64,000 nucleotides of DNA from Paramacrobiotus metropolitanus (Eukaryota > Tardigrada > Eutardigrada > Parachela > Macrobiotidae): assembly GCF_019649055.1 (NCBI RefSeq), contig NW_026570367.1, positions 62,001 through 126,000 on the forward strand, in the 5' to 3' direction. Both the position numbers and the translations under genes were made by a program. Numbering within the stretch: the first letter of the stretch is position 1; each line of letters starts with the position of its first letter. A model generated the notes under the pieces. That model made no database searches. It saw only the letters and a program-made list of their open reading frames with translations, and was not told the DNA's origin. Below are positions 38,335 to 47,960 of the stretch, piece by piece.

Positions 38335-39609
38335 GTTGGATAATTGATTGTCAGATTTTTCTAGTTCGGATTTGCAACACGAATAAAAAGTGCACAAACA
38401 AGGAATATAATAGCGTGATTCAGTAAAGTTGCCTTGTAGAGACTGAGATGCACGATTCTGAACCAGGTCGCGACCACAATGTCAAGTATTATACATCACC
38501 GTACTTGTGTACAAGTACTGATCGTGAATTATGAGTTCCACGGCAGAGCACAACAAATGAGTGAAACGATCTGCCAATAATCACACGATTCACGATTTTA
38601 TGTTTTCAAAATTTGATTGCAAAAAAAGATTTTGTTCAGTTCTGTCTTCTGTATAGAAGTACAGATAACTCATAATAACCAGCGACTTTGTTTACTTTAT
38701 AAGTCTCTGGCCCTGTAATAACATCGCGGAGCTTCACAACGCCAAATCCGGATTACATGGGACAACTGGAATGGGAAAACAAGCCTATAAGTTTGTTAAA
38801 TCATCATAAAACTTATATGATTGGGAAAACACCAACCTGAAAAGTGCTCTCAAAATTAATCATAATTACCAATTAAATTAAACGATTAAGCGCAACAATG
38901 ACAACATCTGTATTATGTGAACACCAACAGAAATAAATACAGCAAGCAGTTTGTGAAAATACTGTTATTATGACTTCGTCAGCTGTGCGCCCCTGCGCTC
39001 CGCAGAGGTCATCCTGATATCGCTATATAATGTCTTGAGATATGTATCGCTTCTTAAGTTCTTAAACACAACCAAAAGCTTTCGCAAGGCTTTTGCGAAT
39101 TATGGCGTACTCGAGCAGATCGATTTGGGTATGCATAGCGCAGATTAGATAACACTTTTGATGTTACTTATTTGGATTGTAATCACACATGGTAGTGGGT
39201 ACCGTCACGGCCAGCGTCACCACAACACGGAAAGGCAACATATTCTAGCTCCAACTATTTCCACGCGTGCAAACTTCGTTTTTGTTTTTTGAAGTTATTT
39301 AGCATGGATTTCAATGCCAGTGCCGGTCGTTTCTACTGCACAGCGAAAGTCCAGAACCAATGTACCTATGCAAAAAGTCAAAAAACAATCGCAACAATTG
39401 CAGATTTTATTTCTGTAATATTGTACAGAAGTATAAAATGCGCAATGTGCATTGTTGCGAGTTTAACCATCAAACACAGCAACAAAAAATTGATCACCAT
39501 AACCGGTAACCATCACGCGTCACAGCTTTACTAATTTAATATTGTCAAAGAACGGCCCTGTGATACTGTATGTACACTGTCCACTCTGTAAAAAATCTGA
39601 ATCTGATCA
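38335..39609. other. Intergenic between RNF170-like start and PNPLA8 stop
   Basis: About 1.3 kb of AT-rich DNA with short palindromic words (for example TACTTGTGTACAAGTA near 38502). The frame at 39289-39534 (+) has no family features. It presumably holds the RNF170-like promoter and the PNPLA8 3' UTR. Confidence 0.5.
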
Positions 39610-42600
39610 CTAAACATTGTAAGCGAATTCTGTACAATCTTTCTGTAAACGCATCCAATCATTAGCTTTGCGTAAAGATGATCGCGGTGCTGTCAGTTTT
39701 TCAGCAATTTGTCGCATCAGCACCGGGTTATCTTCGACAAACTTTCTCGAATCATGAATTAATATATCCATTTTCTTGATATCGGAAATGTCCATTCCTA
39801 AATCTTCTGAGAGGATGGGATTTACCCGGAAATATGTAGATGGTGGCAACAAATCCTGCAGTGTGGTATGAATGCCCTCCGTATCTGTAGCTGACGCTAT
39901 GATGCTGGTTAATTTACTTCTCCAGCTGGTCAAGCCAATAGCTTTGGCAACTTCCTGGTTTTGCACTTCTTGTTTCTTCCTAAACCGGCCAGTTCCCATA
40001 GACACAACAGTGTGGAGCTTTTCTTTCGGCCATAAAAGCCGACTTTCATGAATTCCAATAGCAGTTGGATTGTTGTTCAGGATCCCGCCATCCTGCAGGA
40101 TACCAAACACCAATGAAGGCACAGAAAAAACCAAAGTTTTCATATTTCAGCAAACGTTTTACGACACCTCCTTCGAAGATGTGCTAATTCAAAACCCGTG
40201 CACTTCAAAAATGTTCTACAGGCGGGAACAAAATCCTTGGAATGGTCTTACAATTACTGCAGTATTACCTGATGTATAACATTATCCAGTCTGCATTCCT
40301 GAAAGAAACCGGGAGCAGCCGAAGAAGCACGCATCGCTTCCCACACTTTGTATTTGGAGGAACCTTCGTAATGCGAAACTGAGCCCGGTGGAAGCCCGTA
40401 GCTGCGAAAGACAAACGGAAGGCAATCTGGCTCATCTATTTTTGTCGAAATCGCTGCCAAGCGGATGCCACGAGGATCACGAGACAAGTCGACCATCATC
40501 TTCTCTCCCATGTTTTTCCTGCACAAACAACGACCGGTTAATTTTATTTTTCTTGCCTGACCACGGCGTCATTAACTTTTGTGGTTCAATATTGTAATAT
40601 TTACTTATATTTTATTATCAATTTTATCGTTATGCTTCCTAAAAACGTTATCTTATTGGTGCTAGTACCTCCGGCGTGGGATATTTATGGAAGGCAGAAA
40701 ACTGTACTAGTATTGTAGTTCCGATTTCGAAATGCTTTCGAAAACTGAAGAATTTCTGATTATGTAACATTGTAAGTAATCTTGTATCTTACCGTAGAAC
40801 TGTTTCCCACGCAGTAGTGTCATAATATCCATGGCTCAGTATCAGTCTTCTTGCACCTTTCAGTGTATCACGAGCAAAAAGTGAAATACATGTTTTCTTA
40901 TAAAACTCCAGAGATTCTTCAGCGGATAATTTGAAAGCAGTAAGCATCGTAACTACCACGGCACCGGTACTGACTCCAATGAAATAATCAAAAAGATCAC
41001 ATGGCGCTTTTCCTGTGAGATTTTCCAGTTCCCGCAATATTTCCAGTGCGACTAATCCTCTGCAAATATAAAAATACATAGTGTTATACCACAGAAAATT
41101 AAACACCTACTCGTATGGTCGTTTAAGTGAAACACTATGGTAAGTGAATGAGCGATGGTCGTTTAAGTGAAGTGAAACACCCGAAATAACATTTTCCACA
41201 AACGGATTTTCTTTCGGATTTTTTCCTCATACGATTGAGCAGGTTGTACCCTTTACCGAGTACTTGCAATTTTTAAAAAAGCTTGAACCGTTTTCTTGCA
41301 AATGAGACGTAAAGAAATCAGTGACGAAAGCGCTTTAGCCACGCCACAAGTGCCACTGCACTACGCTCAAATATTTGCAGTCACCGCCATCCATGGGCGG
41401 CTGTACCATCGCCATGTGAGATGTCTATTTAGACCAAAACGAATACAGTTTGAAGACACCAACTTCAAACAAACGAAGAAAAAGTTCAATTGAACATAAA
41501 TTTACCTGAACTGAACTAACAGCCCCCCATGGATGGCGGCGACTGCAAATATTTGAGCGTAGTGCAGTGGCACTTGTGGCGTGGCTAAAGCGCTTTCGTC
41601 ACTGATTTCTTTACGTCTCATTTGCAAGAAAACCGTTCAAGCTTTTTTAAAAATTTCAAGTACTCGGTAAAGGGTACAACCTGCTCAATCGGACGAGGAA
41701 AAAATCCGAAAGAAAATCGGTTTGTGGAAAATGTTATTTCGGGTGTTTCACTTAAACGACCATACGAGTAACATGCAACCACAAAAGTATAGCGTCAGAA
41801 AACAGTAGTCGGTAACTCGTTATAGTTCCGACTTGCTGTAAAACAGGTACGCTAGTAAACAGTGCAAATGAAAGCATAAGACTGATATTTAAGTTTGAGA
41901 TACAGGAAATCTGTGCTAGTCAACGGTAAATATTAAATGACATTTGAGCGCAAACGTAAACGTCCCATGCTAAAATATTTCGGGGAAAACTCGTCACTAC
42001 TGTTATTCGATGATGTCCCGAAATCAGTTGTGTCTTAAGTATTTTTCCCTCGCATATTAAAAAAACCATCTATCTCTCAAAAAGGCCTTCTCTCGCTGGT
42101 ATTTGATGCACAATATAAAAATAATTTAACAAAATCTAGGACAGCTTACAGCGGAAGCGAGGCAGGTCAATCACCCTTCACCCGAAAGCCGATGCCATTA
42201 TTGACGCACGCATTTACAGCGTGCTTCCCATTAAACTTCTTACTGCATGGCACACTGAACCCGTTCGATGCCGTCCCCATCTTACCTAGTTCCTCCACCA
42301 TCAATCGACAGTATGCGCGGTCCTGGCGCATTGGGCGGAAAGGAATAACCCAACAATCCCAAAGTCATCAGCGCTTGATTTTTTACAATTGTTTCTTCGT
42401 TCATGACGAAACTCAATAACAAACAAATCGCTCCGCGTTTAATGGCTTCAATTTTGGCATCGGGATACTGCAGAAGATGATTGGTCAAATCTTCCGTTCG
42501 ACTCAGTTTGCTGTAGTCGGATTTGGCTTTTTTAATAGCCGTCATCAGTGCACGAGTGCGAGTATCGATGGAAGCCTGCGAAATCACCGGTCGCACAGTG

Positions 42601-43142
42601 GAAGACGCTTTCGGAGGGATGGCATCAGTGGTGGGATGAATATCCTTTAAAAATAATTTCTTCGTGGGTTTCTCCACGTCGTCTTCCACTTTTCTCACAG
42701 CGTTGTCGCGTAATGAAAGCAGTTCTCCATTTGGGGAATTTTCACGAAGCACATCGTTGTACGAGCTCATGTAGGCTGCCCGCATTGTCTCGTCGAACGG
42801 GACATCTTTCTCGGATTTTTCATCTCCATTAGATGGCGTTTTCTTGTCGGATTTCGTGGATGCGGATCGCCGTGCTTCTCTCGATAAATTAGACGGTGCA
42901 TGTTTAGGTTGGAAGAGGTGTTTTGAAGTGCTCTCAATCAGCTGATTCGATAAGCTTTTCGACTTCTGCGCAGCGTCCGATAGGCCATCAACAACAGTTT
43001 TACCGAAATCTTTTAGATACGGAACGGTGGTCACGCGAGGTTTGAGTTTGGCTGGAGAAATGATGAGAGCTAAATCAGAAACGGTTGTCCAGCGCTGCGC
43101 CAAGCCTTTCACAAATCCCACTAGCTTCTGTTCCTGCGCCAT
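39610..43142 (-). CDS. PNPLA8: PNPLA8-like calcium-independent phospholipase A2 gamma
   Basis: Four exons: 43142-42286, 41059-40793, 40518-40269, 40092-39610. They join to 618 residues (human PNPLA8 782, with a longer N-terminus). The patatin domain starts with the oxyanion loop DGGGTRG (residues 281-287, split by intron 1). The catalytic serine is in GVSTG (Ser316) and the catalytic aspartate in DGG (Asp459), giving the Ser-Asp dyad. PNPLA8-specific stretches include RASSAAPGFF, NNNPTAIGIHE, VVSMGTGRF, SATDTEGIHTTLQDLLPP and a C-terminal NDWMRLQKD. The long first exon encodes a Ser/Lys-rich N-terminal half and a helical RGAICLLLSFVMN segment. Vertebrate PNPLA8 acts on phospholipids in mitochondria and peroxisomes; location here is inferred. 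Intron 1 contains a foldback transposon. Confidence 0.93.
41110..41768. mobile_element. Foldback DNA transposon (MITE) in PNPLA8 intron 1
   Basis: Two long inverted arms, 41110-41404 and 41519-41768, match at roughly 90% or better over about 250 bp. They end in CTCGTATGGTCGTTTAAGTG and its complement. TA dinucleotides flank both ends (41108-41109, 41769-41770), which fits a TA target duplication as in Tc1/mariner-type elements. The left arm has an extra segment of about 45 bp near its tip that partly duplicates the terminal sequence. There is no transposase frame. Superfamily is uncertain. Confidence 0.78.
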
Positions 43143-44724
43143 CAGGCATCGAACAGTTCATGCACGATAAAGTAAGGAGATATTCCTAACTTCGCAGCTA
43201 CAACCAGCAAAAACACTGTTATAAACCGAAAACTGAGCAGTGCTAATACCTTTAAAGTGAGACAAAAGACGCGTAAACGACAAAGTTTCTAACTTTTAAA
43301 TCCTGACACGGCGCTTACTTGTATTGAGTCGAACTTCCCGCACATCCGAATCTGTATACTGTTCACAAATCCAAGTGCTAAAATTTTGAAAGAGAATGCT
43401 GTGTGAGATTATCAGTAATAAGATAGTTAAGTACTACACAACACATCTATCTACCAGTAATGCAAATCAAAGGATTTTAATTTTCTGGATCGATAAGAAG
43501 CATTTGGGAATACGAAGTTACAACAATTATAACACGGATATCCAAGCAATAATCTTTGTCTGAGTCGGTCTGACTGCATCTGACCGATTACGTTTACGGA
43601 GTGTTTGCGCCTTACACAAATATATTGTTGCTATTGTATATCTATATATATTATGGAAAACGGAATTTATTCACAAGATTTATACAGAATTAATATTAAT
43701 TTTTAATTTACTCACATCAGCAAGCAACACTTACCTCAGTAAAATGAATAACTACAATCATGCATTATTTTACTCCAGTAATTCAAAACCGTACTTACGT
43801 ATTTACGAAATATATACATATTGTAGATTTTAATGTAGTAAGTACTGTACATAATAATTGATACTATATTATATTAATCGTAATTCGTAAATACCAACAC
43901 AATACCAGTAACACTGCCGCAGCGACGAAAGAGCAAGAATACTGTACTTACATGATTAATTTTCTATCGTGAAGTCGCCATTTATCAGTCGACGACTCGA
44001 CAGTCAGCAATCGTTAATCCAATACTTCTATCCTCTACGTTTTACTTTTTTATAAAATCATTTCGTAACGAGAAAACAGTATATGCAAGTAAAATGCAAC
44101 AGAAGTGTGTAGTATCGCGGCTTTGCGGAAATGTAACATTTAAATCCTACAACATTACAGTAATGATTTAAATAAGCACAGCCGTGTGTGTGTAGAAGCA
44201 ATAAGCATATACGTACTGTAGATATTGCGAAGTACAAAATTATTACTGCATTACGCATTAAAAACGGGTGCAAGCATCTTGTACGGCATATCTACTTGTG
44301 ATTCACCGTTACTTTGCATCAACGTTCACGTGCCGCTCTTGGCATCACGGCCCTGACAGAAACTTCTGAGGAATTTTCACATAAGCAACCATAGGAATTA
44401 TTCTTCAAGAGATACGAGTACGCGTTCAACGAAATTTACCGCATGATTGTTACGTAATCCATAACCCGAACGCATAGAAGTTACCCGGCTTATGGTTAGG
44501 CTAACCATATTTGCTTCCCTGCTGCTATTGATATTCGGCAGCAGTCGGAAGTGAGCTTACAGTTAGAACTGGTGAATATGAACTGCGGTGCCGCTGTATC
44601 GAACCGTTAAAAAATAATTTTGTCAACGAATATTTTAAATTTCGAAGAAGAAAATTCGGGATTCATATAATTAAGTTTGTTAACAAACGCATTCAGCAAA
44701 AACAAACAATCTGAAACCAAAAAA
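43143..44724. other. Intergenic upstream of PNPLA8
   Basis: 1.6 kb of AT-rich DNA between the PNPLA8 start and the tRNA-His gene. The PNPLA8 promoter and any 5' UTR exons should be here. No coding or repeat feature could be supported. Confidence 0.5.
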
Positions 44725-44748
44725 TGCCGTCACTCGGAATCGAACCGA

Positions 44749-44780
<32 letters not shown>

Positions 44781-44796
44781 ACTAGACGATGACGGC
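44725..44796 (-). tRNA. tRNA-His: tRNA-His (anticodon GTG)
   Basis: 72 nt with a complete cloverleaf. The acceptor stem GCCGTCA/TGACGGC pairs fully. The anticodon stem CCACG/CGTGG encloses the loop TTGTGGC with GTG at 44763-44761. The T arm CTCGG-TTCGATT-CCGAG is intact. A-box (TAGTGGTTAGG) and B-box (GGTTCGATTCC) promoter elements are inside the gene. No intron and no encoded CCA. A run of six T (44724-44719 on the minus strand) follows as Pol III terminator. The G at position -1 is added after transcription in this tRNA and is not encoded. Confidence 0.98.
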
Positions 44797-46028
44797 TTCT
44801 TCACATTATAACATACTTCTTTTAACTTAATAAAAGATACCATCCACTTATCAAGATCTGGCGCTGCTGTGTTGTACCGCCTCCCTTTTTATTGTTACAA
44901 ACTTACAAAAGATTGCAGGTAGGCACGTTTAGAAAAGCATTAAACTTAAAATTTCGAATTTCTTATATAGAAACTCACGGAGAGTTCTCAACTTTCCCTT
45001 ACGCAATCGACATTTCCTCTTGACTGAATGCAGTGAATGGGCAGTCGATAGAGCCGCCAGAATAACAACCTCGATCGTTCCTGTTCCGTAATATCGGCTA
45101 CTCGTATATTTTTTCACTTTTGCCGGCGAGCATTTTACCTTCTCCCACGACCCGAGATTCCTAATATGACTTATATAAGCTACCACTTACTAGCACGAAG
45201 TGTGATATCGCGGTTAAAAAATTACAGAAGCCTTGTACTGTATGTGTTACGGTTTACCAACTTGACACTTTCCCTGTTTCGACCATTTCTCCTGCGACGT
45301 CGGCATTAATAGTGTGGTCATTGGTCACATCGATGACCAGTGGTTTACAACGCTCTCACGGGAGGAGTGTACTGGCATCCGGTCTTTTACGGATAAACCA
45401 TTTGGCTCCATCCTGGGTAAGAAACCGGCAATCATCAGGACATCAGTGATCAGCCCGCTAGCGATTCTACCACTTCTTTATACCGTCGTGTTTGGGAAGT
45501 CAACTGGCTTCGCAACGCAGGCTGGTTCTCCCCGTTTCTCCATTGCGCATTGCGCATACGATAACTGTTAGTCGCACATAGGGTAGGGTCCCTGGCTGTG
45601 ACCCCTCCGACGGCGCAGTCGGAAACTGGCTCAAAATTTGTGAAAATCGTAGAATAATGGCTTTTTGAGCCGCTGTTCTACACGCTTTCTAGTGTTGCTT
45701 GCATTTTTGCGTAGTTTTCCATTTTCTTTTCGGAGAAAAGGTTCTCGCGACGACAATAACTGCTACGCACTTTAAGAAACTCTGTTACTATTACTCTAGA
45801 TCTGGAACTTACATTAGCTACGTGCTTGTACTTACTGTTAACGTTAGTGTATACAGTACCAAATCGTATTTTTTTATTTTTATCTAGCCAGGTCAACAAA
45901 GAATTGGCAGTTTGAAAGTTAGGACGCATCATTATCCACGTGGATAATTTCCCGCCCAAATTTGGGTGTGACTGTATGGTACGAGTATAACTGCAGAAAG
46001 CGGAAAATTTTGTGGTGCGTTAGACTAC
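44797..46028. other. Intergenic, with a possible decayed hAT-like copy
   Basis: Mostly AT-rich without genes. At about 45590-45765 the sequence resembles the small hAT-like element at 46295-46550 (shared blocks such as AAATCGTAGAA, the GGCT...GAGCC core and a TCGCGACG end), but its termini and target duplication are not clear. No coding frame is supported. Confidence 0.4.
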
Positions 46029-46294
46029 CAGTATTGGCCCGTTTCAAAATTTCGGCTCCCGGCCCGTTACCGTCCCGTTAGCCGGCCTTCACGTCCCGTT
46101 TACCGTACCGTTTACCAAAACGCCGCCGTTTCCCGACCCGGCGCCCGTTTTTAAAATTTTTCAAAAAAAATTTGAAATGAAAAATTACAAAAAAATTTTT
46201 CCGCGGTTTTAGTTTAGGTATACTATTATTACTGTAATTTCAAAACCTGCTTGTAAAAGGCAATCAACAGTCGGCTTGCACGGATAATAATATT

Positions 46295-46550
46295 CAGGGC
46301 CGTCGCGAAGTCCGATGATAGGGGGAGCGCGCGGTCGCGCGCCAGTTCGAAAATCGCTCAAAAATTCAAAAAAATCGTAGAAAAGCGGCTCAAAAAACGC
46401 ACTTTTCTACGCTTTCTATTGTTATTTTCGGTGCGCCAGCCAAAGCGCCAACGCCAGTTCGATTTTTTTGAGCCAGCGCCAGTTACGCTAGCTCCCGGCG
46501 CACCATTTTCTCGTTTTTTTCCCTCCGTTTTTTCCCTCGCGACGGACCTG
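46295..46550. mobile_element. Small hAT-like element nested in the outer hAT element
   Basis: The element is 256 bp, with terminal inverted repeats CAGGGCCGTCGCGA and TCGCGACGGACCTG (one mismatch). It is flanked by the perfect 8-bp duplication ATAATATT (46287-46294 and 46551-46558). The interior contains a GC-rich end (GAGCGCGCGGTCGCGCGC) and an AT-rich hairpin-like core. Too short to code. Confidence 0.85.
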
Positions 46551-47063
46551 ATAATATTGATTAGTAGACCCCGAGCAAACTCGGTGCAGAAATGAACAGT
46601 ATCCAGAAGACAATGTACAGCAAAATTAAAAACTTGCGGCCACGAACAGCTTTTAATGAGCAGACTAAATACTTCGATTTTCTCATATTTTGCTCACTTC
46701 CTAACAAAATTAAAATTACCTACAGAGATCACTACATTTCGTAGTAAAAACTTGCCCTGTCACTTCTGATGATCCATAAACTGATAAATACCAATAAATG
46801 TTCAAACAAACACAAAAGGATCAACAGGAAGAGGACGGTGTGCGAGGCGAATCTTACATGCATTCTACTAGTTTCAACGATTTTAGTTTTCATTGAATCG
46901 GTTTGTACTAGTATCACAATTATTTTAATTATATAAAGCAGAATATACCGGGTTGCTAACATGTAAAAAGCTCGGGTTTTTTCAGCCCCTGCTACTTCAG
47001 CCAGCTTCAGTGTACAGGGTCTACTAATACTTGCGTACAGTTAGTACTTACCGTAAATGCTAA

Positions 47064-47228
47064 GGGTGGGCCTCAGATTCGACGCGAATCTCGCTATGGT
47101 ACGGTTGCTTAACCGCCCGAGGTGGCTGTTTGCAGTGACCGCGCCTACAGATACGGTACGCGAAGGCACCTCGCGAGGTGGGAATTGCTGTATCATCTCT
47201 AGATTCGCTTCCAATCTGAGACCCACCC
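47064..47228. mobile_element. 165-bp TAA-flanked mini-element nested in the outer hAT element
   Basis: Inverted ends GGGTGGGCCTCAGATTCG and CCAATCTGAGACCCACCC (imperfect), with TAA directly repeated on both sides (47061-47063 and 47229-47231). The outer roughly 30 bp of each end pair imperfectly, which is why mirror-image short frames appear on both strands here. Its class is inferred from the 3-bp duplication. Confidence 0.65.
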
Positions 47229-47528
47229 TAACTACATCAGCCATTAGGCAATCGTAAATTCATAGCATGACTGTGATTTCGTAATTTTCATCTGTAAATT
47301 TTTTTTATCAACGGAAACGGGAATTTTCCCGTAGGAACAGCCGTTCAGTTCCCGGCCGGTTCCGTTCCGTAAGACGTCTGACCCGTTCCCGTTTTTCTAC
47401 GGAAACGGGTAACGGAACTGGAGACTTTCCCGTAATTTCCGGTCCCGTCAAAAAACGGGCCAACACTGTAGACTACCCATCTGCAGAAAAGTAAGTATCG
47501 AAAGTAACAAAATGCTGGTAGTAACTTT

Positions 47529-47534
47529 TTTATT
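47529..47534 (-). promoter_or_regulatory. Poly(A) signal candidate, prominin
   Basis: AATAAA on the minus strand about 430 nt after the prominin stop codon and about 60 bp before the hAT-like element. Confidence 0.4.
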
Positions 47535-47960
47535 TGGATTATACACTGCGATCAACAAAAAAATTCCATCGAAAACCACAAATATTATTACTGGAGCAAT
47601 GGGTGTGCCCCTTTGAGATTTCGCATTGTTTGTATGTACATCCATTTATACAGCCCTATCTACCGAAACAAAATCAACATACCACGGCACCAAAAGGAAA
47701 CTCAACAAAAAAGGAAAGAACAGCAAAACAAATTTCTTTTGTGACTTGCAAACAAATCACAGTGCAGCCTGCATGCATGGAACAAATTTCTTCTCATATT
47801 TGGACACAATGGTGACCCAAATGAAAACAAAAAACACAAGCCAATCACAGATATTTCTGTATAAACGAGCTGCCGCTTCCCTGCCGATTCCAAGCACTTC
47901 TTTACGTAATCCCAGACCAGCAACAACAACTGCTTAATTCTGGATCTCACATTCCACTCT

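Larger units (their letters stand above)
46029..47468. mobile_element. hAT-like non-autonomous DNA transposon (outer element)
   Basis: The element is 1440 bp. Its ends are CAGTATTGGCCCGTTT (left) and AAACGGGCCAACACTG (right), an inverted repeat of about 16 bp with one mismatch, starting CAG and ending CTG as hAT elements do. An 8-bp target duplication TAGACTAC flanks it exactly (46021-46028 and 47469-47476). Both subterminal regions are packed with CCCGTT/AACGGG and CCGTACCG-type words, like hAT transposase binding arrays. No transposase frame is present. Two further elements are inserted in it (46295-46550 and 47064-47228). Its right end is about 60 bp from the probable prominin poly(A) signal. 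Confidence 0.88.

Noticed and set aside
45314-45571. 85-codon plus-strand frame right of the tRNA
   Set aside because: No family features and no acceptable start or splice context; it neighbours decayed transposon sequence.
47041-47257. Mirror-image open frames on both strands
   Set aside because: They result from the inverted ends of the 165-bp mini-element, not from coding sequence.
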